A stretch of 64,000 nt of DNA from Lachnospiraceae bacterium. GTDB lineage: Bacteria; Bacillota; Clostridia; Lachnospirales; Lachnospiraceae. The DNA lies in the NCBI GenBank assembly GCA_017540605.1, contig JAFYAS010000026.1:62001-126000 (forward strand). The letters are read 5' to 3'. Positions within the stretch are counted from its first letter, which is position 1. Each line of letters opens with the position of its first letter. The position numbers were made by a program, and so were the translations under genes. The notes under the pieces were generated by a model. That model had not been told where the DNA came from. It worked only from the letters and a program-made list of their open reading frames with translations, and ran no database searches. Of this stretch, positions 34,800-43,975 are shown one piece after another.

Positions 34800-36755
34800 A
34801 TGGCAAACAAAGGAAGTTTATCGATTAACAGCGAAAACATTTTCCCTATCATCAAAAAGTGGCTCTATTCAGACCACGATATTTTCTACAGAGAGCTTGT
34901 AAGTAACGGTTGCGACGCTATCACAAAGCTTAAAAAGCTTTCTTCTTTGGGTGAATACAAAGCTCCCGAAGGTGAGACCTACAAGATTGATGTCATCACA
35001 AGTTCCGAGAACAAGACTATCACAGTTATCGACAATGGTATAGGTATGACGGACAAAGAGGTTGAGGAATACATCAACCAGATTGCTTTTTCAGGTGCTA
35101 CCGAATTTATTGAGAAATATAAGGATAAGGGTGCAGGCGACCAGATCATCGGTCATTTCGGTCTGGGCTTTTATTCCGCATTTATGGTTGCTGACAAGGT
35201 AACTATCGACACTCTCTCATACAAGGAAGGCTCAAAGCCTGTTCACTGGGAGTGTGATGGCGGTACCGAGTACGAGATGGAGGAAGGTGACATGGAGACT
35301 CATGGAACCGAGATCACCCTTTATCTCAACGAGGACAGCTATGAATTTGCCAACGAGTATCGTTGTAAGGAAGTTCTTGAGAAATACTGCTCATTTATGC
35401 CTATCGAGATCTACTATACCAATGAAGATATCGAGGAAGAGGTTGAGGTAGAGAACGAGGACGGAACTCCTGCAAATGGGGCTTCAGAAAAAGCACAGGA
35501 AGCTGAGGCTGAGGGCGAAGAAAATGAAGAAAAGAAAGAACCCGAGGTTCCCAAACCCATCAACAATACCAATCCTCTTTGGAACAAGATGCCCAAGGAT
35601 TGTACAGACGATGAGTACAAGGAATTCTACAGAAAGGTATTTAACGATTACAAGGAGCCTCTTTTCTGGATCCATTTGAATATGGATTATCCATTTAACT
35701 TAAAGGGTATCCTCTACTTCCCCAAGATCAATCCCAAGTTCGATCAGCTAGAAGGAACCATTAAGCTTTACAATACCCAGGTATTTATCGCTGACAATAT
35801 CAAGGAAGTTATCCCTGAGTTCTTGATGCTCTTAAAGGGTGTCATCGACTGTCCCGATCTTCCACTCAATGTTTCACGTTCTGCTCTTCAGAATGACGGC
35901 TTTGTCAAGAAGATCTCAGACTACATCACCAAGAAGGTAGCTGACAAGCTTTCAGGCATGTGCAAGACCAACAAAGAAAATTATGAGAAGTATTGGGATG
36001 ATATATCTCCCTTTATCAAGTATGGTTGCTTGAGAGATGACAAGTTCAACGAAAAGATGACTGACTATATCATCTTCAAGAATCTTGAGGGCAAGTATGT
36101 TACTCTTCCCGAATATCTTGAAGCTGCCAAGGAAAAGCATGAGAACAAGGTTTACTATGTAACTGATGAAAAGGAACAAAGCCAATACATCAATATGTTC
36201 AAGGAGAATGAGCTTGATGCCATCATCCTTACTCACAATATCGACACACCTTTCATCACTCACCTTGAATCAAAGAATCAGGATGTTAAATTCATGCGTA
36301 TCGATTCCGATATTGAGGCCAATGCAGTTGAGGCTGACGCTCTCACAGAGGATGAGGCTAAGGAGCTTACCGAAAAACTAACTGAAAGCTTCAAGAAGGC
36401 ACTGGGTGTTGAGAATATCACCATCAAGGTAAAGGCCCTTAAGGACGAGAACATCTCTTCTATGATGACTCAGTCTGAGGAGACCAGACGTATGCAGGAT
36501 ATGATGGAAATGTACAGCATGGGCGGTGCAGGCTTCGATCCTTCAATGTTCGGTGGTGAGGGCTTAGAGCTTGTACTTAACTCAAAGAACAACCTTGTTA
36601 AGTACATTCTTGACAATCCCGAGTCAGAGAATACAGCAACCATCTGCTGTCAGCTTTATGATCTGGCATACCTTGCCAACAGACCACTTAAGCCTGAGGC
36701 AATGACGAAGTTTATCAAGAGAAGTAATGAGATTCTTGGAATACTTGCAAAATAA
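34800..36755 (+). CDS. htpG: Chaperone protein HtpG (bacterial Hsp90) with an acidic linker insertion
   Basis: 651 residues. ATP-dependent cytosolic chaperone. The N-terminal GHKL ATPase carries ELVSNGCDAITK (Glu and Asn of the ATP/Mg site), VIDNGIGMTDKE, GHFGLGFYSAFMV and GTEITLYL. The middle domain has DEYKEFYRKVFNDYKEPLFWIHL and LPLNVSRSALQ with the conserved Arg. The C-terminal dimerisation region follows, with a Met-rich stretch (RRMQDMMEMYSMGG). Between the N and middle domains, at residues ~210-255, lies an extra Glu/Asp/Lys-rich linker (EEEVEVENEDG...EGEENEEKKEPE). E. coli HtpG, as I recall it, has a much shorter linker there. A CIRCE upstream predicts HrcA control rather than the CIRCE-independent control of htpG in B. 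subtilis. It ends at a bidirectional terminator. Confidence 0.96.
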   Translation: MANKGSLSINSENIFPIIKKWLYSDHDIFYRELVSNGCDAITKLKKLSSLGEYKAPEGETYKIDVITSSENKTITVIDNGIGMTDKEVEEYINQIAFSGATEFIEKYKDKGAGDQIIGHFGLGFYSAFMVADKVTIDTLSYKEGSKPVHWECDGGTEYEMEEGDMETHGTEITLYLNEDSYEFANEYRCKEVLEKYCSFMPIEIYYTNEDIEEEVEVENEDGTPANGASEKAQEAEAEGEENEEKKEPEVPKPINNTNPLWNKMPKDCTDDEYKEFYRKVFNDYKEPLFWIHLNMDYPFNLKGILYFPKINPKFDQLEGTIKLYNTQVFIADNIKEVIPEFLMLLKGVIDCPDLPLNVSRSALQNDGFVKKISDYITKKVADKLSGMCKTNKENYEKYWDDISPFIKYGCLRDDKFNEKMTDYIIFKNLEGKYVTLPEYLEAAKEKHENKVYYVTDEKEQSQYINMFKENELDAIILTHNIDTPFITHLESKNQDVKFMRIDSDIEANAVEADALTEDEAKELTEKLTESFKKALGVENITIKVKALKDENISSMMTQSEETRRMQDMMEMYSMGGAGFDPSMFGGEGLELVLNSKNNLVKYILDNPESENTATICCQLYDLAYLANRPLKPEAMTKFIKRSNEILGILAK

Positions 36756-36760
36756 AAAAA

Positions 36761-36788
36761 CAGGAGCTGCCAGAAATGACAGCTCCTG
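36761..36788. terminator. Bidirectional terminator between htpG and the M50-like gene
   Basis: CAGGAGCTG (36761-36769) and CAGCTCCTG (36780-36788) form a 9-bp stem with runs of T following on both strands. It serves two convergent transcripts. Confidence 0.9.
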
Positions 36789-36792
36789 TTTT

Positions 36793-37395
36793 TTACTTTA
36801 GAACAAACAATTTCACGATCAGAGAAACCACGAACACAATACCCATGAATATCGGAATACCCTTCACATAGATCTTGATATCCTCAACGCTCATGGTCAT
36901 ATGGAAGAACATGGCCACTCCGATATATCCGATAAGTATCTTTCCCCAAAGAGGTATGGTAAGTGTGAGGATCAGATATCTGCAAAGGAGCACTACTCCC
37001 GTTCCCACAAACATTGGCGCAGATGATATAAATATCCTCTGTATAGCGATCATGAACATATTCCCGCGCATAGATGCATTCACATGTCCCAGGGTATCGC
37101 CTTCACGCTTAAACAATGCAAGCTCAGTGACCTTGGCTCCCGTGAGTACCGCAAATAATGCGTGTGCCAGCTCGTGAAGCATAACTCCCGGAAAGAACAG
37201 ATAATTGACGATCACATACACCAGCCAGGGATCAACGAAAAATGATACCAAGGTGGCAAAGGCCTCTCCAAAGAGATTGATGGCATAACCCGCAAGTATC
37301 ACGGCAAATGGTAGCACTACAGATACAAAAGCTGCAAATACAAAGGGATTGCCATATATTATTTCCCAAATCTTTTTAAGATCTTCAGTAAGCAT
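36793..37395 (-). CDS. M50-like integral membrane metallopeptidase homologue
   Basis: 200 residues with four to six TM helices. The motif MLHELAHALFAVLTGAKV places HExxH (residues ~74-78) in a membrane helix as in site-2-protease relatives. A possible second metal site is MSVEDIKIY near residue 168, where canonical M50 proteins have an LDG-type Asp. It is much shorter than RseP and has no PDZ domain. The substrate is unknown. An AAGGAG Shine-Dalgarno precedes the ATG, 12 bases after the end of prfC, so it is the last gene of the proB-prfC transcript. Confidence 0.72.
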   Translation of the reverse strand: MLTEDLKKIWEIIYGNPFVFAAFVSVVLPFAVILAGYAINLFGEAFATLVSFFVDPWLVYVIVNYLFFPGVMLHELAHALFAVLTGAKVTELALFKREGDTLGHVNASMRGNMFMIAIQRIFISSAPMFVGTGVVLLCRYLILTLTIPLWGKILIGYIGVAMFFHMTMSVEDIKIYVKGIPIFMGIVFVVSLIVKLFVLK

Positions 37396-37407
37396 ACATA
37401 CTCCTTA

Positions 37408-39003
37408 TTAGTTTTTCCTGAAGTCTACCAATTCAAGTCCCTCATTATTCTCCAATACATTTCTAATAGCCCACTCGCTGTTAAATAACAACAGTGGATT
37501 GCCCTTCATGTCCTTTACCTTCTTGACATCATTTACCCTCTTAAGCTTGGTAACATCAGTTGAAGGATCCTTGACCCATCTGATAAAGCTATAAGGAATG
37601 GGCTCAAGTCTTACCTCGCAACCGTATTCATTCTCAAGACGGTATTTGAGCACATCGAACTGAAGTACACCAACAACGCCTACTATGATCTCAGACATAC
37701 CGGCAGTAAATTCCTGGAATATCTGAATAGCGCCCTCTTCCGCTATCTCTGTGACACCCTTTACGAACTGCTTTCTCTTCATGGTATTTAGCTGAACAAG
37801 TCTGCAGAAATGCTCCGGTGCAAATGTAGGGATAGCCTCGTAGTTGAACTTCTTGCCAAGGGTAATTGTATCACCAATAGAGAAAAGATCAGGATCAAAT
37901 ACACCGATCACGTCACCTGCATAGGCCTCTTCCACAATCTTTCTGTCCTTGGCCATAAGCTGCTGAGGCTGAGAAAGCTTCATCTTCCTGCCGCTTCGCA
38001 CATGGTAGATATCCTTGTTGGCGTCAAAACGGCCTGAACAAATACGCATAAATGCAATCCTGTCGCGGTGAGCCTTGTTCATATTGGCCTGAATCTTGAA
38101 TACAAAGGCTGAGAATTCATCCTCTATGGGATCTATCACTCCCTGATCCGACTCACGACCGAGAGGTGGTGTAGTCATTTCCAAGAAGTAGTTAAGGAAC
38201 ATATCGATACCGAAGGTGTTGAGGGCCGAACCAAAGAATACGGGGGAAAGCTCACCCTTTCTTACCGCTTCTACATCTATCTCGTCCATAGCGCCCTCAA
38301 CAAGCTCTATCTCTTCCTCGAACTGCTTGTAAAGATATTCACCACAAAGCTCCTTGAAGCCTTCATCCTCAATGTGATATTCTGTCTCTAAAGCCTTCTT
38401 CGCACCACCTGTAGATATTGCCTCAAAGGTAGAAAGCTTCTTTGTTCTTCTGTCATATACACCCTTAAATTCCTTGCCGGAGCCTATGGGCCAGTTCATG
38501 GGACAGGTCTTGATACCAAGAACAGTCTCTATATCATCAAGAAGCTCAAATGTATCTCTTGCATCTCTATCCATCTTGTTGATGAATGTAAAAATGGGAA
38601 TATGGCGCATAACACAAACCTTGAAAAGCTTGATAGTCTGTGCCTCAACACCCTTGGATGCATCTATGACCATGACGGCTGAATCCGCTGCCATCAAGGT
38701 TCTATAGGTATCCTCTGAGAAATCCTGATGTCCGGGAGTATCGAGGATATTAATACAATATCCGTCATAATTGAACTGGAGCACCGAAGAGGTTACTGAG
38801 ATACCTCTCTCCTTCTCGATATCCATCCAGTCGGATACCGCATACTTTGAGTTTGCCTTTCCCTTTACGGAACCGGCTGTGTTAATGGCGCCGCCAAATA
38901 GCAGGAATTTCTCTGTCAATGTGGTCTTTCCTGCATCCGGATGCGAGATTATCGCAAAGGTACGGCGCTTATTTATCTCTTCTGTAAGTTTTTTATCTGC
39001 CAT
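37408..39003 (-). CDS. prfC: Peptide chain release factor 3 (RF3)
   Basis: 531 residues, the usual length. A translational GTPase that recycles RF1/RF2 after termination. The G1 motif is SHPDAGKTTLTEK, followed by a switch region with GSVKGK and DWMDIEKERGISVTSSV (RF3-specific), G3 DTPGHQDF, and G4 NKMD. The RF3 C-terminal hallmarks VVGVLQFDVL and RLENEYGCEVRLEP are present. An AGGAG Shine-Dalgarno precedes the ATG. It lies 48 bases after proB and 12 before the M50-like gene, in what looks like a single transcript. Confidence 0.96.
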   Translation of the reverse strand: MADKKLTEEINKRRTFAIISHPDAGKTTLTEKFLLFGGAINTAGSVKGKANSKYAVSDWMDIEKERGISVTSSVLQFNYDGYCINILDTPGHQDFSEDTYRTLMAADSAVMVIDASKGVEAQTIKLFKVCVMRHIPIFTFINKMDRDARDTFELLDDIETVLGIKTCPMNWPIGSGKEFKGVYDRRTKKLSTFEAISTGGAKKALETEYHIEDEGFKELCGEYLYKQFEEEIELVEGAMDEIDVEAVRKGELSPVFFGSALNTFGIDMFLNYFLEMTTPPLGRESDQGVIDPIEDEFSAFVFKIQANMNKAHRDRIAFMRICSGRFDANKDIYHVRSGRKMKLSQPQQLMAKDRKIVEEAYAGDVIGVFDPDLFSIGDTITLGKKFNYEAIPTFAPEHFCRLVQLNTMKRKQFVKGVTEIAEEGAIQIFQEFTAGMSEIIVGVVGVLQFDVLKYRLENEYGCEVRLEPIPYSFIRWVKDPSTDVTKLKRVNDVKKVKDMKGNPLLLFNSEWAIRNVLENNEGLELVDFRKN

Positions 39004-39051
39004 GTTGATCTCCTATAATACTGGAACAGCCTCATGCTGATATATTCTCCA

Positions 39052-39909
39052 CTAAACATTTAAATAAGTCTTATCTCTTAAATACGTGATCAGATCAAAG
39101 TCCTTCTGTTTATGAGCCCTAAACACAGTTCCGATAACTTCCCCGTCAAAAAGCGAGATAAGATTGTCGATAGTAGCACCATTGATGATAGCCATATCGG
39201 CACCGGAATCACAAGCAATGGTCGCTGCCACAAGCTTCGATGCCATTCCTCCGGTTCCGTAGTTGGTACCACTACCCTTGCCCATGCTCATTAGCTCAGG
39301 AGTGATCTCATCAACAGTATCGATCTTTTTTGCATCGGGATTGGTTCTGGGATCATCCGTAAAAAGTCCCTCGATATCGGAAAGTAATACAACGAGGTCT
39401 GCTTTAATCAGCGAAGCAACTATAGCACTCATCACATCGTTATCGCCAAATTCGATCTCCTCTGTTGCCACAGTATCATTCTCATTTACAATAGGGATAA
39501 CATCAAGCTGCAAGAGCTCGTTAAATGTATTTATGGAATTCTGTCTTCTTACCGGATTGGTTATAACATCAAATGTAAGAAGCACCTGTGCTGAGGTCTT
39601 GTGGTACTCGGAAAAGAGCTTCTGATAAACCATCATCAACTGTCCCTGACCTATAGCTGCACAGGCCTGCCTAAGTGATGTGGTCTTTGGCTTTTTTGAA
39701 AGACCTATGGCATTCACTCCCACTCCAATGGCGCCCGAAGAAACCAAGACAACCTCCTTGTCCTGATTCTTTAAGTCACATACAAATCTCACAAGCTTCT
39801 CAAGCTTGATATAGTTTATATCTCCTGTCTCGGGATGCACTATAGTAGATGTTCCCAGCTTTATAACGATCCTTTTTTTGTCCTTTAATTTTTGTCTGAT
39901 ATTATCCAT
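39052..39909 (-). CDS. proB: Glutamate 5-kinase without PUA domain
   Basis: 285 residues. Phosphorylates glutamate in the first step of proline synthesis. Amino-acid-kinase fold motifs: IVIKLGTSTIVH, VLVSSGAIGVG, AAIGQGQLM, VNENDTVA, FGDNDVMSA, and GTGGMASKL. The protein ends right after the kinase domain; the E. coli enzyme carries an extra C-terminal PUA domain (367 residues). proA is not adjacent. It starts 10 bases after the split secreted-protein gene, with AAGGAAGAG overlapping the gap, so transcription may come from the promoter at 42822-42850. Confidence 0.95.
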   Translation of the reverse strand: MDNIRQKLKDKKRIVIKLGTSTIVHPETGDINYIKLEKLVRFVCDLKNQDKEVVLVSSGAIGVGVNAIGLSKKPKTTSLRQACAAIGQGQLMMVYQKLFSEYHKTSAQVLLTFDVITNPVRRQNSINTFNELLQLDVIPIVNENDTVATEEIEFGDNDVMSAIVASLIKADLVVLLSDIEGLFTDDPRTNPDAKKIDTVDEITPELMSMGKGSGTNYGTGGMASKLVAATIACDSGADMAIINGATIDNLISLFDGEVIGTVFRAHKQKDFDLITYLRDKTYLNV

Positions 39910-39919
39910 AACTCTTCCT

Positions 39920-41221
39920 TTATTTGCATTTCTTTATTTTCTGCTTTTTGCCGTTTACTCCAACCGCATTAAGGATCTTGGTGTAATCCTTAAGCTTACT
40001 CTTTGGAACTGTGACTGTCGCTTTCTTGTTGATATTCTTAAATGCATCTTTGCCTACATTCTTCTTGGTCAGCTTTGTGGTCTTTATGGTTATAGTCTTT
40101 AAATTTATACAACCACTAAATGCATTCTTTCCAATCTTCTTTATGTTCTTGCCGATCACGATCTTTTTTAGCTTCTTGTTATTCTTAAATGCATTGGCCT
40201 TGATCTCGGTAACCTTGTAAGTGACTCCCTTATACTTTAAGGTATTCGGTATGGTCACAGTCTTTGCAGATTTGGCCACAGCTTTTACTGTCACCTGCTT
40301 CTTTGCATTTACGACAAAATCTATCTTCTTTGCGCCCTTACCGCTTGAAAGCTTTGTTCCTACAGCTTCACCATTGGCAGGATATTGCTTCTCTTTAGTC
40401 TCAGTATCATCCTCCTTGGCAGTGGTCCCCTCGGTGGCAGACTCAGCAGTCGTAGGTTCAACCTTGGGTGCAGACTCAGCAGTCGTAGGTTCAACCTTGG
40501 GTGCTTCTGTTTTCGTCTTACCAACTATGGCATAGGTGGAGAATTTATTTGTGCTAAAAGCAAGAGAATTGGTAGCTGAATCATATGTGGACTTAAGGAC
40601 TTCGGACTTTCCGTCATGAACCCTGACAACAGTAAGTGAATCAAAGCCCTTGAAAGTATCCTTAAGCTTTAGGCTTACTGCTACATTTCCATCTGGCTCA
40701 GCAATCTTCGTCTCCCAGGTATCCTGAACCGTCTTACTCGCGTCATAGTTCTTTGCAACAGACTCAGTCAAAGTGAGATCTACATATTCGTACTTCTCCT
40801 CATTCTCTGCATCGGCAACAACAGCCTCTATACTCTTCCTCTCTTCATCCTTCACTTCAACCGAACCGATATCAAGCTTGGCATTTCCATTCTTGATGAC
40901 CGTATCGTCTACCTTCATAGAAGCCTCGGATATTGCAGTATTCTTGTCATCAAGCTCGACTACATCCTCGGTCTTAATAAATCCGGCACTTATATGTCCG
41001 GCACTCTTAGGCATCACAAAGGAGTAGCGCCCAACCTCATCAGCCTTGTCACTTGCGGCAGTCTTAATTGAAGTACCACTGATATTGAGAGTATCACCTA
41101 TAAACTGATAACCGGCATCCGGCATTATGGTTACATCAACAGTCTCTCCCTCGGCTATCCACGCCTCGAACTTTCCGTCTGTTCCATTGGTAATGTAATA
41201 ACCCTTGGTAAAGCCTGTCAT
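39920..41221 (-). pseudogene. C-terminal part of a secreted LRR protein, cut off by an in-frame amber codon
   Basis: 433 residues from the first ATG after the stop, but this ATG has no Shine-Dalgarno and the product has no signal peptide. It is in frame with the upstream piece (41228-42739): only TAG CTC CTG separates them. The whole length aligns with the intact paralogue at 44185-47373 (GFTKGYY/GFNKGYY, FEAWIAEGETV, FSTYAIVGK). Domains: a beta-rich repeat, a Thr/Glu linker with an exact 33-bp tandem duplication (APKVEPTTAES twice), then an LRR_5 tail (AFKNNKKLKKIVIGKNIKKI) ending KKQKIKKCK. Most likely the remnant of one 939-residue gene, or a readthrough product. A sequencing error cannot be excluded. 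Confidence 0.75.
40437..40502 (-). repeat. Exact 33-bp tandem duplication in the linker of the split LRR gene
   Basis: Units 40437-40469 and 40470-40502 are identical and encode an 11-residue Ala/Pro/Lys/Val/Glu/Thr unit twice. Such repeats are slippage-prone. Confidence 0.9.
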
Positions 41222-41227
41222 CAGGAG

Positions 41228-42739
41228 CTATCCGTTATCGGGATTGGTAACGGTCTTACCGTTGTCAAGCACAGCCCCATCATCCGCCTTATTCATCACA
41301 GAGTAAAGAATGGGATCGGTGGAGGTCAGAGTGAATCTGTAGTTTACATTATTTATCTCATAATGGAATTTATCCTTGTTAACACCCTGATACAGATCAT
41401 TTCTTGCAATCGGACTACACTTAACATAGACTCCTTGCTCAAGAATTCCGGCGTTGACTGTATTACCATCATATGGCTTTGTATTATCGGGATAAGAATC
41501 ATAGTATCTTAGACTAATTTGACCCAAACCTAGATCAATTGTATTATTCCAGGATATCTGTCCCTCCTGAAACACTTCTATATCACAGATTAATACGTCG
41601 CCAGACAAAGGTGAATATGCAAGCTTTGTAGCATCTACATAAAGCTTTGTGTAGTACACCTGAACAAGATCAACATTATAGAATGCAGTAGTAGCATATA
41701 TCTTATTATTATCTCTGTTTCTTTCGTGAAAATCATAGTTATAAAGCTCAACCTTTTTTACATCCTTATATCCATAGGTGGCCTTTGAGCTTGAAGTTCC
41801 GATATATATACCTACGTCATCTCTCAATCCTATACTGCCGATCCTGCCATCTGTATCATTGCAGCTGATACCCTGAGCCAGATTGATTATTGTGGCAGGA
41901 GCATTCTCTGTAGGCTCATGATTACTTTCACCGGGTCTGAATTCTGCCCTGACATTCTTATTGAATTTAATTGACTTAAAAGAATTAGTACCAACAGACT
42001 CTACGGTAATGCTGTTACCGGTAATAACAAGATCCTTGTTAGTTTTATTACAATCATTAAGCTCGACCGTAACTTCCTTTTTGTCATTCATTGAAGCTGT
42101 GATTCCGGATATAGAAGCACCTTCGACAACCACATCATTCTGTATCAGATATGTGTCACCAAGCTTTACATTAACGGATGAATCAACAATGGGTTCAGGA
42201 GGGTTATCTCCACCACCGCCGCTGTTCTCAGTAAATGAAGGCCAGAACACAAGTTTTTCTAATTCAGAAAAGTCAAAATCACCATCACCGCTTCCTGTAG
42301 TAGTATTGTTTGCCTTAAATGACATATAAGTGGTTTCTCTGGCTAAACTTACCGTCTTTTCTTCAGATGTTGCCGCATTCGTGGAATCAGCTTTATATAC
42401 ACTAAGATTTGCACTATAATCTTCGTCCGGATAAAGTCTTATCTCAACACAGTTCGCAGTTTTGGGAATAGTTGCTGTATATTTAATTGTTCCGCCTTCA
42501 TATCCGCTATCATCCACATATTCATCACAGGTTAATTTCGTGCCATCTACCCAGATCTCAGCTTGACCGTTATCCCATATTATCCTATTATTTGCTTCCG
42601 TTACAGATTTCGGAGCGCCTTCAATATCAAGCTTAAAACATCCATCCGCCTTAACCGGCACAACCGGCACCAAAGTAATCACCATCGCCACTGCCAAGAG
42701 CCATGACATTAGTTTTTTACTAAACTTCTCTCTTCCCAT
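41228..42739 (-). pseudogene. N-terminal part of the split secreted LRR protein
   Basis: 503 residues with a signal peptide (MGREKFSKKLMSWLLAVAMVITL...VKA), AGGAGAG and the ATG at 42739. It contains a beta-rich region (FSELEKLVFWPSFTEN matches LSGLQKLVFAPEFSQN of the paralogue), a GGGGDNPPEP linker, and a beta-helix-like stretch with LxLYNYDFHERN. The frame ends at TAG 41228-41230, aligned to a position where the paralogue has Thr, after DPILYSV and within a conserved domain. As translated it is a secreted protein missing the LRR tail. It has a strong promoter at 42822-42850. It may still be exported in truncated form. Confidence 0.75.
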
Positions 42740-42821
42740 ACATTCTCTCCTTTTTCATAAGACTCAAACCTTTGCCGTCCCCTCACAGCAAACACAACTT
42801 GGTTTCATAAATATCACGATC

Positions 42822-42850
42822 ATTATACATTCCTATCATTACAAAATCAA
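42822..42850 (-). promoter_or_regulatory. Sigma-A promoter of the split LRR gene (and perhaps proB-prfC)
   Basis: Minus strand: TTGATT (42845-42850), 17-bp spacer, consensus TATAAT (42822-42827); leader of about 75 bases to the ATG at 42739. Confidence 0.7.
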
Positions 42851-42945
42851 CGCATTTCAGACGAACTATTCCCAAGGCTATCCTCCCAAATACCATCTAT
42901 AGCCGGAAGCTCTGAACATCCCTCAAATGCGCCTCCTTTAAGACC
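42847..42945 (-). other. Intergenic scrap: orphan Shine-Dalgarno and short LRR-like reading frame
   Basis: The 314-base gap 42740-43053 holds two promoters, the 43010-43044 terminator and this stretch. One frame reads GLKGGAFEGCSELPAIDG and stops after 32 codons. AFEGCSEL resembles the BspA-type LRR core. The same DNA contains AAGGAGGCGCAT, identical to the start of the 33398 gene leader. It may be a gene remnant or chance; no start codon with proper spacing is evident. Confidence 0.3.
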
Positions 42946-42959
42946 CTATAATCCATAAT

Positions 42960-42988
42960 ATTTTAACATATATATAGATTCTTTTCAA
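42960..42988 (-). promoter_or_regulatory. Second, upstream promoter
   Basis: Minus strand: TTGAAA (42983-42988), 17-bp spacer, TAAAAT (42960-42965). A transcript from here would have a ~215-base leader before the ATG at 42739 and would include the LRR-like scrap. Confidence 0.5.
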
Positions 42989-43009
42989 AAAGATTTTTGA
43001 GAATATAAA

Positions 43010-43044
43010 ATACCGCTCTGAGCACTTATTGTTCAGGGCGGTAT
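43010..43044 (-). terminator. Terminator of the HTH-Uma2 gene
   Basis: Minus strand: ATACCGC (43038-43044) pairs with GCGGTAT (43010-43016), with inner CTGA/TCAG pairing, and TTTTATATT follows. It sits 10 bases after the stop. Confidence 0.75.
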
Positions 43045-43053
43045 CAACAAACA

Positions 43054-43953
43054 CTATTGTTCTATATATTTTTTAACTTCAGAAAAATCTATCACAAGCT
43101 TCTCATCATAAATCGACACGCCAACCTTGTCATCAAAGGAATGGATGGATACTATATCCCCCTCAAAGTAGTTCTTGATCACCTTGCCCTTCTCGTAATC
43201 CACTATCCAATATTCTCTGACTCCGTTCTCTTTGTATTTCTCAAGCTTGATCTCCATATCAATCTTTCTGGATGCAGGAGAAACCACCTCGATAATGAAA
43301 TCCGGAACACCTTTCATGGCTCTATCATCTTCAAGCTTCTTTCTGTCACATACTACAAAAAGATCCGGTTGAACGACTGTCATATCACCTTTATCGTATT
43401 CAAGGCGAACGTCAGCCGGAGCAACTATGGCTTCGCACTTACCCTTGTTCTCACGAATAAAGCTGTCTATCAATACATAAAGTCTCATAATAATACGTTG
43501 ATGATTGTATCTGGGCGAAGACATATCATAGAGTACACCATCTATAACTTCAACCCTTTTTCCTGCAGGAAGCTCAAGCTTATTATAATCTTCATAGGTG
43601 TAGCCGGTCTGGCTATAGATATCTCCTCCTGATCTTCCGTCACTCACATCTATAGCTGATGAACCTGAAGAATAATAGGGCTTAGAGCCGCCGGCAGTGT
43701 AGGGGGTAATTGATTCCGCTACAAATGGACCATCATCATAAGGATCGTGATCATAAAGGCCAATACCATCCTCCTTCTCGTAGCTTTCAAATACTCTTGA
43801 AAGAGCTAAAAGTGTACCTCTCCTCGGCGCCTTGATCACACCGCCAAATATCTTTTGTACGCTGCTTAAGGAAATGCCTGATTCTTTGCTTATATCCTCG
43901 TAAGACAGACCGTATATCTTTTTTAACTTAATCATGTCTGATATCTTGTACAT
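43054..43953 (-). CDS. HTH domain fused to a Uma2-family (PD-(D/E)XK) nuclease-like domain
   Basis: 299 residues. The N-terminal ~60 residues form an XRE-like helix-turn-helix (IYGLSYEDISKESGISLSSVQKIFGG). A Ser/Gly/Tyr-rich linker follows (~70-115). The C-terminal ~180 residues match Uma2/DUF820: YEDYNKLELPAGKRVEVIDG, then VVQPDLFVVC, GVPDFIIEVVSPAS and KLEKYKENGVREYWIVD. These supply the Asp, Glu-x-Val and Lys positions of the PD-(D/E)XK core. Cellular role unknown; the family is common but poorly characterised. Start at 43953 (Met-Tyr-Lys) because AAGGGGG is eight bases upstream; the TTG at 43971 overlaps it. The promoter carries three ATAGCAT copies, consistent with autoregulation by the HTH (inference). 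Confidence 0.82.
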   Translation of the reverse strand: MYKISDMIKLKKIYGLSYEDISKESGISLSSVQKIFGGVIKAPRRGTLLALSRVFESYEKEDGIGLYDHDPYDDGPFVAESITPYTAGGSKPYYSSGSSAIDVSDGRSGGDIYSQTGYTYEDYNKLELPAGKRVEVIDGVLYDMSSPRYNHQRIIMRLYVLIDSFIRENKGKCEAIVAPADVRLEYDKGDMTVVQPDLFVVCDRKKLEDDRAMKGVPDFIIEVVSPASRKIDMEIKLEKYKENGVREYWIVDYEKGKVIKNYFEGDIVSIHSFDDKVGVSIYDEKLVIDFSEVKKYIEQ

Positions 43954-43975
43954 AAACAAGCCCCCTTTCAAATAT

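Noticed and set aside
39920-41221. Independent gene starting at the ATG at 41221
   Set aside because: No Shine-Dalgarno, no signal peptide, in frame with the upstream piece, and the paralogue is continuous here.
42880-42926. Leader peptide (13 codons from the ATG near 42924)
   Set aside because: The Shine-Dalgarno spacing is wrong (zero or about 13 bases), and there is no attenuator hairpin or run of regulatory codons.
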